The notes below the pieces were generated by a model. The model saw nothing but the letters and a program-made list of their open reading frames with translations, did no database searches and had not been told where the DNA came from. This document shows, piece after piece, positions 21,971 to 33,229 of a stretch of 64,000 nt of DNA. The translations under genes and the position numbers were made by a program. How positions within the stretch are numbered: the first letter of the stretch is position 1; each line of letters starts with the position of its first letter. Source of the stretch: Molossus alvarezi (Eukaryota > Chordata > Mammalia > Chiroptera > Molossidae); the NCBI GenBank assembly GCA_037176705.1, contig CM073891.1:91718327-91782326 (forward strand), in the 5' to 3' direction.

Positions 21971-22221
21971 TTTTTTTTTTTTATCCTCACCCGAGGACAT
22001 TTTTCCATTTTTTGTTCAGATAGAGCGGGAGGGAGAGAGAGGAAGAGAAAGAGAGAGAGAAACATCGATGTGAAGGGACACATCGAGTGGCTGCCACCCG
22101 CACAACCAACCAGGGCCGGGGACAAACTGCAACCGAGGTACGTGCCCTTACTGGGAACCAAACCTGGGCCTCTCTGTACCGCAGGTCGATGCTCCAACCG
22201 CTGAGCCAAACCGGCCAGGGC
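21971..22221 (-). repeat. Ves-type SINE with perfect target duplication
   Basis: Full-length copy bounded by aggtttggtagcatttt (21954-21970 and 22222-22238), splitting the old L1. Confidence 0.95.
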
Positions 22222-22617
22222 AGGTTTGGTAGCATTTTGATGAAGATTTAGTAGACAAAGATTTTTAAAACAATTATAAAATAATATTACAAACATACAG
22301 AAAGTTATAACTCATGTTATATCTTAGTAGAATTTTTTAATTGAGGGGAAATATATATATCTTTAAAATATTCTATTGAATACTAAAAATTAAAATGAAG
22401 TGAGAGGAAGAACTGTCCCTCTTTATGTCAATGGTAAGTTTTAATGATCTTAGAATTGCTGCAGTTTTAAAGCTGTTGTTTCTTTAAGTATCATTTTTTT
22501 ACGGACCTGCACATATATAATGAATCTCTAAAAACAAAAGTCTACAGGATGAATTTAGTATCACCAATAATTCTAACTCTATTTCTAAAACAATAAAGTA
22601 ATATGAAAATATTTTAC

Positions 22618-22709
22618 CCCTTCAGAGAAAACTTTTGCACAGTCCTTTGCTAATTTTCCAAAAAATAATACACTGATGGTATTATTCTCCGAATCTGAAT
22701 TTTCTTGTT
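22618..22709 (-). CDS. coding exon 4 of the OB-fold-like gene
   Basis: 92 nt. The acceptor is a long T tract ending ttctag and the donor is GAAGGG followed by gtaaaat. With the one base carried over from exon 3 it gives 31 codons without a stop and ends in phase 0, fitting exon 5. The acidic N-terminal part (QENSDSENN) is followed by TISVLFFGKLAKDC and KVFSEG. That hydrophobic strand, helix and glycine turn resemble the middle of an OB-fold. The agreement of phase across three independent junctions is the main evidence that the gene is real. Confidence 0.78.
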
Positions 22710-22818
22710 CTAGAAAAAAACACACATACACACACAAAAAAAACACATATTAGATATACCAGTTTTTTGTCCACATATGAAAACTGATGGCAATTACATT
22801 TTAAAAACAACAGTCACA

Positions 22819-23022
22819 CCCTGGCTGGTGTGGCTCAGTTCATTGGGCATCATCATGTGCACCAAAGGGTTGCCAGTTCAAATCCCGGACAGGGCACATG
22901 CCTGGGTTGCAGGCTTGATCCTGGGTAGGGGGTGTGCAGGAGGCAGCCAATCAACATTATGCTCTCACATCAGTGTTTCTCTCTCTCCCTCTCCCTTTTT
23001 CTCTCTAAAAATCAATCTAAAA
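22819..23022 (+). repeat. Ves-type SINE
   Basis: Head ccctggctggtgtggctcag, B box gttcaaatcccg, CT-rich block, tail ctctctaaaaatcaatc. It lies immediately upstream, on the minus strand, of coding exon 4. Confidence 0.88.
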
Positions 23023-23329
23023 AATATTACAAAAATAAATAACTAAAAACAATAGTTACTTCAAAATATAATTATAAAGAATAATTAAAATGTTTATAAT
23101 TCACTTTAAACTTACTATACCTTCACATTTAAAAAACAATGAACCAAATGCTATACTGGGCATAAAAACAAAATTATAACAAATTTCAACTAGAATACGT
23201 TTTATAAACTTCTGTAAATGTCACATTAATATCACCTAATGACCACTTTCTATTTAATTTCTCATGTTTATAATCAAAAGAAACTGAACAAGGTATTAAT
23301 TATTCCTTTTTATATAATATAACAATATT

Positions 23330-24200
23330 GAAGAGATAGAGGCAGGTTAGGCAGTGAGGAATGGGACCATGGGAAGGGAACATTGAGACACAGGGGACAT
23401 TTGAGAGGACTTGGGGCTCAGCACAGAGGCAGGCAATCCAGTGCACAGGGTATCTGGAGGTTTAGTCTAAGCTCAAAATAAAACAAAAATCAACATGGGT
23501 GTTGTGCCCCCAAGGCCAGAAACACCCAGCCACCATTTATAGAAATGCAAATTAGAAGCTCCTGGAAGGAGTACATGTCAATTACATTTAAAAAAAACAA
23601 CAAAAAACCGAAAGGCTGGTTTCAAGCCAAAGGGGAACAGCAATTGCATCCATTCCTTTCTCTGCAACCCTGATTGGTTTGCAAAGGAATTTTATTTACT
23701 ATTAAAGAATATAGTGCTGGCAATTCTGACCTATTCCAACTAATATACTTTTACTGGTTTCTGGGAGCAAGGCAACAGGATTGCTGAATGAATGGATTTG
23801 GGGGAGAGACCAAAAGCAGGCATAGAATTACTTCCCCTCCTCCTCACTAATAGTCTAGGAGAAGTTGAAATGACCAAAACAGGGAAGTCCTAAGACCCAT
23901 ACAGATGACCTAGGGCTGAACACAGTCTGGCAGGAAAACACAAACTTTAAAATGTATGGATGTTACTAAGGCAGAATATCTTGAAAGGACCAATCAGAAG
24001 CTAGCAAAGTATATATCTAGCCCTAGGCAACAGAGCCACAGGGACAATCCATTTGGGTTCCATTCCCCACTACAGAGAATCTGTCTATCTTTCAGATAAA
24101 CTTTCCTTTGCTTACTCCTTGGTCTGTGAACTAATTCTTCAGTTATGTGAAACAATGAACCAGAGCACTGCCACTTGGTTTTAATATCACCCCACAAATA
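23330..24200 (+). repeat. possible ancient LTR
   Basis: A GC-richer block than its surroundings ends in ctttcctttgcttactcc and a TG/CA-poor boundary; it reads like a degraded LTR R-U5 end. No clear termini or family is recognised. Confidence 0.3.
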
Positions 24201-24335
24201 TTTCATTTACTGAACTTCTAGTAATGTAGATGTTTGGGAATATTAGTTTTAATCTAGACAAGTGTGGTCTTCTCCCCCAGCACCCATATATCAAAGAGTA
24301 AAAGAACTGTGTGTGTAGTTAAAGCCAAACTATCA

Positions 24336-24469
24336 CCCTGGCCAGTTAGGCCCAATGGCTAGAATGTTGGCCTGCTGACCAAAGAGTAGCAGATTTGATC
24401 CCTGGCCCTGGTTGGGGTCGTGCAGGAGGCAACCAATCAATGTGTCTTTCTCACAACGATGTGTGTCTG

Positions 24470-24505
<36 letters not shown>

Positions 24506-24575
24506 CCCTCTTTCCCTCCCTTCCATTCTACCTAAAAACCAATGGAAAATTATCCCCGGGTGAGAATTTTAAAAA
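24336..24575 (+). repeat. diverged Ves-type SINE with internal (TCTG)n expansion
   Basis: Head ccctggccagttaggcccaa is diverged. The CT block has expanded into tctg units at about 24472-24500. The tail ccccgggtgagaat is still visible. Confidence 0.85.
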
Positions 24576-24685
24576 GCCCAGCTGAACACTAAGATTCAAT
24601 TATATCATCCTATAAGTAAAACTGTGCTTTTGTGTGCATTTATCTATGTGTGTATATTTATATACAAAGTTACCCTTTTGTATAC

Positions 24686-24758
24686 CTTGTAGTCCAATTT
24701 TCAAAATAGGTGTTCTGTTCCCACCATTAGTTAAAGGAGAGATGCGTGAAAGTTTTCC
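24686..24758 (-). CDS. coding exon 3 of the OB-fold-like gene
   Basis: 73 nt, phase 0 at its start and phase 1 at its end. The acceptor reads ttctcatttcag. The reading begins GKLSRISPLTNGGNRTP and ends ILKIGLQ. A G-K-L-S-R-I-S-P-L opening strand followed by a polar loop and ILKIGL is what the first two strands of an OB-fold look like. Two donors 12 nt apart keep the same phase: CAAG before gtatac, and AAGG before gtaact at about 24674. Use of the second would add four residues. Confidence 0.75.
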
Positions 24759-24759
24759 C

Positions 24760-26474
24760 TGAAATGAGAAAAGAGTTACACAGAAAAGCCAAAAGAGTTT
24801 ATTATAACACCAAGATATAAAGTAAAAATTGGAATCATTTTTCAAAGGCAACTGATTTTAATCTTTCAAGAAATCAAAGTACGGTTAAGTCAGTATTTTT
24901 AAAACATGAAAGTGATTTATCTAGAGAAAAATGAGAGGGCCTAAAAATACTTTCAGTTCATAATTTAATTTCTTAAAGAATCTTATTAAATATTATCAAA
25001 TCCTCATTTTATATATAAAGGGGAACTAGCTCACCTTTAGTTGTATTTAGGCCTGTAAAATCATTCTCTACTAAAGAAAAAAAATTAAGTTTGCTCCTAC
25101 AAAAAAATTAAAACCTACTAAGGAAAAACTTTAAAGTACAAAATGATAATCTCATGAATAAGGACAGTGTGGACAAATTAATGCACTAAGGCACAAATAC
25201 AGTTTAGTCTTTGTTCTGCTTCTGTAACTAACCAACTCTGTTGGTCAAAAAAAGTTATTTAATCAGAGTCTCCGAAAAAATCAAGTATTTAATCTGAATA
25301 GTTTTTATAATTTTTTCTGGCTCTAAAATTTAATGAGTCTATGAAGAAATATATGATAGGGCTCTTTGAAAACTTCCACACAGAAATATAACTTATTTAA
25401 TAAAGTTTAAAAATAGATCCTATAATGCTGCCTGACATCTGTAGGAAGAAGTCATCTAACATTTTAATGAGTTGCTAAAAGCCAACTACGGGCTAGTGAA
25501 AAGGCACAGAGCCTCTGCGACCTGCAAACACAAGAGGGATTCATACCAACTTATAAGCTCTTCTCTACAAACCTGACAATATCCAGGCCAGGGGCAGTAC
25601 AAGGGTGAATGGTAGCAGTTACTATAAGAAAGACAGGAAACCCTGCCTGAATCTTTCTTCCCTATCTTTCTTTCAGAACCAAGTCCTTATCTGCTGGGAG
25701 AAGGTCAACAAAGTTATGAATCTTAGAGCTTTGGTGAAAACCCATTGCAGCTGGAAGGGGAAAACATAAAAAAAACAATACATAAAACTTTATTTCATTC
25801 GTATTGGTAAAAACCAATACATAAAACACCAGGAAAATGAAAAATAAACAGAATAATGGGTACATAAATGTCTTTATGGAAAATAATTGATTAGAAGGGC
25901 AAAACAGAAATGTAGCACTATTTCTCTTCCATTTACTCTCTGACTCACTTATACTAGTAAGCCTCTCATCTCCCTCCGGTCATTCTCTCCTAGATCCCTA
26001 ACTTAAATGCACTCTCCTAGATCCCTAACTCAAATACACAATAAGGAAAAGAAAAATTCACTAAGTATGTATAACAGAATATTGGATATGACAGAAAAAA
26101 GGTTCAGTGAACTTGAAAACAGATCACAGAAATTACTCAATCTAAAAATCTCTCTCCACCAAAAAAGAAAACAATACTGAAGAAAAAGAAACAGTTCCCC
26201 AGAGGCCTGTAGGACAATAGCAAACAGTCTAACATACAAACATGCATGTAAATGAAATCCAGAAAGAGAAAAGAGTAATAATGTGAGAGGGAAAAAAATT
26301 CCAAGGAACATTAGCCAATAATTTCCCTAATTTGATAAAAAACACTGACTTATAGATGCAAGTAGCTCAGTTACCAAAAAGCAGGAGAAATTCAAAGAAA
26401 AACCACACCTAGATATACAACCATCTAACTGCTAAAAACAAAAGATAACTATTCCGAGTTATGAAAATTCTTAC
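24760..26474. other. intron between coding exons 2 and 3
   Basis: AT-rich, no recognised element. A 27-bp near-perfect tandem duplication (unit starts ctctcctagatccctaac) lies at 25985-26011 and 26012-26038. Confidence 0.6.
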
Positions 26475-26597
26475 CTGGACATATTTCTTGCTATAATCAC
26501 AACCTAGCTGTAGGGACCTGAAATCTACTTTGTGTAGTTTATTTAGCGGCTCAATTTCAGGCACCCCATTGGCTTCTTTTATTAATTCGAGTGGCAT
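26475..26597 (-). CDS. coding exon 2 (start codon) of the OB-fold-like gene
   Basis: The exon spans 26475-26659. The acceptor is ttgttttcag and the donor is GTCCAG followed by gtaagaat. The ATG at 26597 has G at -3, and an in-frame TAA lies 15-17 bases upstream within the same exon, so it is the first possible start. The 41 codons begin MPLELIKEANGVPEIEPLN and end SLQLGCDYSKKYVQ, phase 0. I do not recognise the protein. The N-terminal OB-fold-like pattern across exons 2-5 suggests a single-stranded nucleic-acid-binding protein in the broad sense of POT1-like, RPA-like or CST-like families. That is inference from pattern and does not name a gene. Confidence 0.78.
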
Positions 26598-26659
26598 ATC
26601 AAATCTGTTTTACAGTGCTGTCCAAAGCAAATTCAATCAGGGCAGTTGATACCTTGATG
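26598..26659 (-). other. 5' UTR part of exon 2
   Basis: The 62 nt between the acceptor AG (26660-26661) and the start codon contain the in-frame stop that fixes the start. Confidence 0.65.
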
Positions 26660-27126
26660 CTGAAAACAAAAAGACCAGTGTTTCATACAAAATGTAGTCA
26701 ATAATTTGCTTTAAGCTTCTATGACTTAGTTTTGCTTTGCTTTTCCTCTAAGTTAGTTATCACTGTTGGAGGGTGAGGGCCAGAGAATGGATTATACTAA
26801 AATTTTATTCGAATGATCAATATATGCATTCTCCTAAGGCATCGAAACTTGATCCTCCTCTATTCAGTTTTGTATTTTAAAAAGTACCTCTAAAAGTCAG
26901 TTTTAGGATCTGTGAAAACTGCACCAAAAATAGCCTTACCACTGTGCTTTAAAACGTACAAGCTAGTGGGAAAGGGACAGGGGTTTGAAAAGTTTTGCTT
27001 TCATTTTTTAATCCCTTTTACGGTTTTAATATTGCTTACACAAATTGTACACCAAAAGCAAATTACTCCAAAATATATGTTGCCTCCTCCCTCCAGTCCC
27101 TATACAATCAAAAGAAACAACTATTG
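26660..27126. other. intron 1, proximal part
   Basis: Unique AT-rich sequence between exon 2 and a SINE. No element recognised. Confidence 0.5.
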
Positions 27127-27335
27127 CCCTGGCCGAGTTAGAGCATGGCCTGGGCAGCAAAGGGTCGCGGGGGGGCAATTACTGGGCAAGGGCCTGTATC
27201 TGGGTTGCAAGTTCCATCCCTGGCCAGGTTGGCCAATGTGTCTCTTTCACATGGATGTTTCTCCCGCTCTCACTCCCCCTCCCTCCCTCCCTCCCTCCCA
27301 CTCACTCTAAAAAATAAAATAAATGGAAAACATCT
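27127..27335 (+). repeat. diverged Ves-type SINE
   Basis: The head ccctggccgagttagagc is shortened. A G run and ccctccctccctccctccc mark the middle and CT block, and the tail is AT-rich. Confidence 0.75.
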
Positions 27336-27439
27336 TTATTTTTAGGTGATTAAAAAAAAAGAGAGGGAGAGAGAAACGATTACTGAACCGATGTTAACTT
27401 GCGCACTGTAGGTTCAATTTTAATTCTCAAAACTTAACT

Positions 27440-28045
27440 GGGATAGTCAGTAATGTCAATACGTAATTTGAATGTGTGCGCGCCAACCCTCCCCAAGTCT
27501 GCAGAGCTCTGGAGGGCGGGGACGGGACAGCGCAACTCGGCGGCTCCCAGGGCCTCAAGCAAGATGCTCAACGCCGCAGGCTCACGACAGGCTCGCAAAG
27601 AGCTTCTCCGCAGCACCTGTATCAACCGTTGTTCTAACTCAATCGGCCTCTTTATTATAGCCGTCCAGGTGCCACCCCACCTGGTACCCACGAGCAAACT
27701 CCGAAGCTGCTAGGAAACTGACTCACCGCGTTCTAGAGCAAAGCGGGGCGTTCAGACGGGCGCGCCTGTGACGTCACGCTGACGCCGACGGCGTGGCTCC
27801 CACGCATGCGTACTCGAGCGCTAGGAGTAAATGCTCTTTCTCTCTTGCGCAGAAGGCAGGTAGGTGGTTACTGTATCTCGGATGCCCTGGCAGTTCAGCG
27901 GAGTGAGAAACAGGGCGGTTGCCACGGCGGCAGTAGGTCTAGCACAGAGCCGCTCGGATTCGCCCCGCCCCTTAGCTCCGCCCCGCCCCGCCCCGTTCCC
28001 GCGGTCAGGGCCGGAAGCGCGGTCTGGGGAGGCGGGAGCTGACTT
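27440..28045. promoter_or_regulatory. CpG-island promoter, possibly bidirectional
   Basis: The only GC- and CpG-rich stretch outside repeats. It contains a perfect CRE palindrome TGACGTCA (27769-27776), an NRF1-like cacgcatgcg (27801-27810), several cccgcccc SP/KLF boxes (27960-27995) and an ETS-type CCGGAAGC (28011-28018). On the minus strand it leads into exon 1 of the OB-fold-like gene. On the plus strand a donor-like GCAG/GTAGGT at 27859/27860 would allow a divergent transcript, but no downstream plus-strand exon was identified. Confidence 0.8.
27727..27768 (-). other. probable non-coding exon 1 of the OB-fold-like gene (3' boundary firm)
   Basis: The donor AACGCG followed by gtgagtcag ends the exon at 27727. 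The 5' boundary is set arbitrarily just downstream of the CRE on the minus strand. The exon has no ATG-led frame joining exon 2. Confidence 0.5.
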
Positions 28046-31000
28046 CTAAATCCTGTGACAACTTAGAAATGCTTCCAAAACCAGGCGGCATTTGAGATTC
28101 CGTTTGGTAGACGGGAAGCTTCGGTAGACAGGGCACTTCGTTGAACCTCCAGTTCTCCTCCTGGTCCCAGCAATGACCCAAAGAAATAGTTCCAAAGAAA
28201 TACTTCCAGCAACGAGTAATGCTGTTTGCAGACAGGTGTGATTCACCTCTCCACTGGTTTATAGGACTATGGTTCTGTGGTTTAAATAATAATTGTTCAC
28301 CACAGACAAAAAGCGGGCCAGGGACTCCTTCAGCAGAAAGGACTTACTGGGGCGGGGAGGGAGGATTGATTGCAGCTCATCCATCACAAGTCCCTTGCAA
28401 GAAGACAGCCAGACCATGGGAAGCTCTTCCTTATAGGGGAGGAGGGTGTTGGGGATAGGGAGGGTACGACCCTAGAGTTCTTCCTGTGGGGCGTTCACAA
28501 CTGACAGGCTGTGAGAGGTCCTCCCGCAGGCCCTCTACCTTCCAGCCTTGGGTAAGGTCTCTGTCATACATTTCGGCAAGATACTGTTCAATGTGAATCC
28601 TTTGCTCATGATTCATGCCTCTGGTCATTTAAGTGAAACCACCTAGTGCACAACAATAATAAAGAATTACATAAATATTTTCAAGGATAATTTGAACTAC
28701 AGTATTTGCTGTAGATACACTTTTGCAGGAGGAAACCGCTATTTTTCAAGTAACTCTTCAGCAGGAAGCATTCAGTGTTAGGTCTCTTCCCTCCCATCCC
28801 TGTATTACTCATATACCCTGCACAAACCAGCAGTGACAAGATTTTTTTTTTTTTTTAGAAAAACTATGCTTAGTTAGATACTCCTCTTCCCACTCTGGCC
28901 TCAGTCATATTAGAAATAACTGTTCTCCTTCCTAGGTGAAGTCCTCCACCTTGCATCTTGATACTTTCATTTCACCTCTATCATCAATTATATCAACTCT
29001 CAGCATGTTTTCAGCTGTTTTTCTTTCTTTTATTCTTTGACATCAACATTTAAACACGTTCTTCCATAGCCTACGTTTATTAAAGGCAGAGAGAATTGTT
29101 TGCTATTATTTGCATAGAGTTTCTGCTGTGCCTGGTACATTGCAGGAGCTAAATATTTGTTGAAGTAACAAATGCTTAAAAAAAAAGTCTCCTTCCTTGT
29201 CTGTGGCTTCCACCTCTCCATCTCACCACACCCCCACCTCACTATATTGAAACTGCCTTTCAAGATCACTGAAGGCCTCGTTGTTGCTAAGCAAAAAGGA
29301 CTCTTTTTAGTCTTTCTTACTCCTCTTTTTAAAAGTATTTTCATTTTGGTACCACATGTTCTTGGTTTTCCTCTATCAACTTAATCTTTTAAAGTTTTTT
29401 TCCCTCTATTTAGTCTATAAATGTTCATTTTCTAATGTAATGAAGACATCTAACAGAAATGTCTATAACTGCTTTTATTATGATTATTCTCATTTGTTTA
29501 GGACGTAACCACTTCTTACACATCCAAATAATTACCAATCCTGTTTCTTCTTCACTGTCTCCTAATTAGTGGCAGAGGCTGGGGATGCATATCGCTGGCT
29601 TTCCCTCACATTAGTGATTAGTTTATCCTACAAATTAAGAAAATTGGACATGAATATACAGTACAGTGTAAGATAATACCGGGGGGGGGGGATTGAATCA
29701 ATTGTATAAGGCATTGAAGCCATATATGCCAAAACAATCCATTACTGTTTTTCTATGTCTACTGAAGCAGCAGTAAAGCTACTTCAAGACAAACAATTAA
29801 TGTAATAACCATGACAAATTATAAATTTTAAAGATGCAAAGAAGAACATTTTGGTGTAATCTATAATGTAAAATTGTTCAGTTTTAAGAAGAGTTAAAAT
29901 GAGATGCTCACTAATAAATAATACGCACCAGAAGTGCAAAACTTTGAATTTCCTTTCAGTCAAATGCAGTGAAAAGCCCTGTCAGAGAGGAATCCTAGGG
30001 GACAAACCATACACTAGGAGAAACGTGAATGGCTGGGAAGAGAAAAGAAAAGTCTAAAAGCCAAGTTAGCATAACGGGGAAATTAATGTGTGAAGAAAGG
30101 CATGGACTAACCAAGAAGGGCCAAGATTTCATTAAGAAAAGGAATGGGTCATTCTCCTGTTTTGGACCATGACTTGTGACACCTTGGTAGCTCATAGTTT
30201 GTAAAAGCCACAGGGTTAAGATAGGCTGTTTCAGTAGAGATGACCTTTGAGTAAATCACACCAAAGATATAGGTTGAGATGGAAAAACAACAACTGCATT
30301 TACAAACACTAACATGAATGTTAATTGAGAAAAAGTTTATCTGACAAGCTTATAAGAAACCATGAAGATCCTCCCTCCCCCCCCCCCACCGCCCCAGGTG
30401 TCTATGTTAGAACCACATTGCCCAAGCAAATGGTTGGTTTTGGTTTCTCTTCGAGGTGGGGAAGAGATAAAAATTGAGGAGGAACCATCACAAAGCCACA
30501 GGGTATGCATGATTCTCAGAAATGATGTCACTCTTTGAGTGCTCTCTTCCATGCACCCATTCAAAAAAACTTTTTTTTAACAATGTGAAGTTTTTGCTCT
30601 CACAGTAGGGAAGTAAGGAACTTGGTTTATGTTCAGATTGATACCAGAATAATTGAGGTTGCACCATAGAAGGAGATGAAAAAAAATAAGAGGAAAAGGA
30701 AAATATGTGCTGGAAAGTAACAGACATGAAGGATAGATTCAACAAACAGGATGTTTCAGCTGCTTAACACTGTGGAGGCAGCAGATTATGTCTAGAGCTC
30801 AGAGTTCCTCTTTTCTGCATGCCTTACATTTTGTACCATGGGAATATGTCCTGAAAAATCCCTCAATAACACTCACAGAGAACCCTATTTCTATATAATC
30901 TTAGACTAAAAAACTATATTGATGTTTTGATTGCTTTGAAAAGATGGTGGTCCAGCTCTAAAAGATGGAAGGCACAGTAGCATGTAGCAATTAGTTAGTC

Positions 31001-31061
31001 TGATATTTTCCTCTTTCTTTCCCCTCTTTTTTGTGAGAGATAAAAAATAGGCACACTTTAG
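28046..31061. other. unique sequence right of the promoter
   Basis: No supported exon. An L2-like end occurs near 29060-29165 (tgcctggtacattgcagg). Homopolymer runs lie at 29682-29691 (G) and 30373-30386 (C). A minus-strand ORF at 28431-28628 begins MTRGMNHEQRIHIEQYLAEM and looks protein-like but has no identified splice partner. Confidence 0.45.
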
Positions 31062-31309
31062 CCCTGGCTGGTTGCTCAGTTAGAGCACCTGGCTGTGGAC
31101 CAAGGGTCCTCGGGTTCGATTTCCATTCAAGGTCACATGTCTGGATTGCAGATTTGATCCCCCCCACTGGTGGGTGATGCAGGAGGCAACCAATCGATGT
31201 GTCTCTCTTACATCGATGTTTCTCTCTCTCTCCCTCCCTCCCTCCATCTCTTCCACTCTGTCTAAAAATCAGTAGGAAAATATCTTCAGGTGAGGATTAA
31301 AAAATAATA
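31062..31309 (+). repeat. Ves-type SINE
   Basis: Complete element with a perfect 14-bp target duplication ataggcacacttta (31047-31060 and 31310-31323). Confidence 0.95.
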
Positions 31310-31449
31310 ATAGGCACACTTTATAACTTTTACAATGACTAGCTTTAAATAATGGAAAAGAGATCAGAAGGTTGCATTTTTTTTTTTAATTCATCATCAT
31401 TATTTGTGTTACTTGAGACCTCTTACTTTAGGTTCAAAATGCGTTTTTA

Positions 31450-31659
31450 AATATGTTTCTATTGATTTTTTAGAGAGAGAGGAAGGGAGAGAGAGATAGA
31501 AACATTGACGTGAGAGAGAAACGTCTGTTGGCTGCCTCCTGCACACCCCCTACTGTGGGATCGAGCCTGGGCTGTTCCCTGACTGGGAATCAAACCTGCC
31601 AGGGAACCTCTCTCAGTTCATGGAACAATGCTCAATTCACGGAGCCACACCAGCTGGGC
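31450..31659 (-). repeat. Ves-type SINE
   Basis: Flanks tcaaaatgcgttttta (31434-31449) and tcaaaatgcattttta (31660-31675) form a 16-bp duplication with one mismatch. Confidence 0.93.
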
Positions 31660-31675
31660 TCAAAATGCATTTTTA

Positions 31676-32574
31676 ACACAGAAAGCCATTTTGTAACTTT
31701 TTGGATGTTTTTATTCATTATGTTCATACATTTTTTCAGGAATTGGAAAAGTCAACATCAAAGAGTTCTCTTGATGAAAATTAAGGGGTTTTATATATTT
31801 TTCAATTGTATACAAGAACAGTGAAATTTTTTATGTCTAAATGACAGTTTGTCTTTTCTCCCCACAATCACCCATCAAAGATTGTGTTGTTAGAATAATA
31901 GGGATATAGCTGCTGTATTAATTAGGGAATAAAATACCATTTGTGTTGGCTCTACTATTATCTAGTTCTCAATAGTAAAAATTTAGTCCAAGATATCTTT
32001 CCTATGATTAAAGCTGAATAGAAATGATTACCATATAACTGCATTTGTAAAACTTCACTTTAATTAGGCTATATTCAATCCAGAGGGCAGTGTCAGTGTC
32101 TGGCACAGCCAAAAGAATAGAAGAAATGCAGAAAACAAATATTTTACTATCCCTGCCTATTTTCATATTAAGATGGTGTTATATAAGACCAAAATCTAGA
32201 GGCATGTTGCTTTAAAAGAGTTTTGTAAATCTATTAGAATAGAAGGAAATGTATTTCTTTTTTCTGTTATTTGTATCTAACCATCCAGTCTTTTATGTGT
32301 GCCAAAAAATCTGCTAATTTCACTCATATTAGACTTACCAATACTAAAAGTATTAACCTTGGTCAATCTCCTTGCTAGTCTTTCCTTATATTAAAAATAC
32401 CTCTTTTCATTTCTCACAGCTATTCTTTATAGCAAACCATTTATTTATCCATCAGAAAAATCCCATCTTCTTTCCCACAGCTGCAGACTCAAGAATGAGC
32501 CTGTGACCCAGTGCAAGAGAAGGAGAGGTGAAGAGATATTTTCTGGATCTTCTGAAAGAGATGTTTAAGTTTTC
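31676..32574. other. unique AT-rich sequence
   Basis: No element or exon recognised. Confidence 0.5.
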
Positions 32575-32762
32575 TTTTTTAATTGATTTTTTAGACAGAG
32601 AGGAAGGGAGAGAGAAAGAGAGAAACATCCATCGGCTGCCTCCTGCACACCCTCTACTGGGGATGGAGCCTGCAATCCCGGCATGTGCCCTGACTGGGAA
32701 TGGAACCTGGACCTCTCAGTCTATGGGTCAACGTTCAATCCATTGAACCACACCACCAGGCT
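32575..32762 (-). repeat. Ves-type SINE
   Basis: Plus strand shows gagaggaagggagagagaaag, then the tRNA-like part in reverse, ending attgaaccacaccaccaggct. Confidence 0.85.
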
Positions 32763-33229
32763 GGAAGAGATCATTTTTCTCTTTCTCTCTGTAGAGATAA
32801 CTTCACAAATCAGCCTCTGCTCTTCCTCATATCAAGTAAACAAAGTACATTTAAACCAATTACTCCTAGCAACCATTCTCTAACCAGAAACAAAACAAAA
32901 CAGATTTAAGATTAAGCCAGTCTGAGCAGAATGTGGGGAAAAAAATCTTGATGATAGGGTGAATAAAGCCCTTGAATCAAATAACTCTGAAATCTCACAT
33001 CTCTGAATTTCTAGTTCTATGAGCTAGCAGTTTTCTTAGTATTTAAGTCATTTTGAGTTTTCAGTTACTGTTAAAAACAGCCTTCTTTCTGGTGAACACT
33101 AGGGAATCATAGGTATGACATCTAATATCTTGTAGATCTAATGTTCATTTAGCAAAATTTGATACTAGATGAGAGAATAAAAGAAAATGGCCTCTAAGAA
33201 GTGTGATTTGAACTTCTTATTTATTCTTG

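Larger units (their letters stand above)
20290..22260 (-). mobile_element. old L1 fragment, interrupted by three SINEs
   Basis: The plus strand reads as the complement of an L1 ORF2/RT region (for example ttgctgaattcatttatttc, tgggttaggtttggtagcat). It is riddled with stops and more diverged than the L1 at 40.5-46.3 kb. SINEs inserted later at 20653, 21046 and 21971. Confidence 0.7.

Noticed and set aside
27434..27713. Coding exon in the CpG island (86-87-codon ORFs on both strands)
   Set aside because: Open frames in both directions are expected from GC-rich sequence; no splice fit to exon 2 and exon 2 has an upstream in-frame stop.
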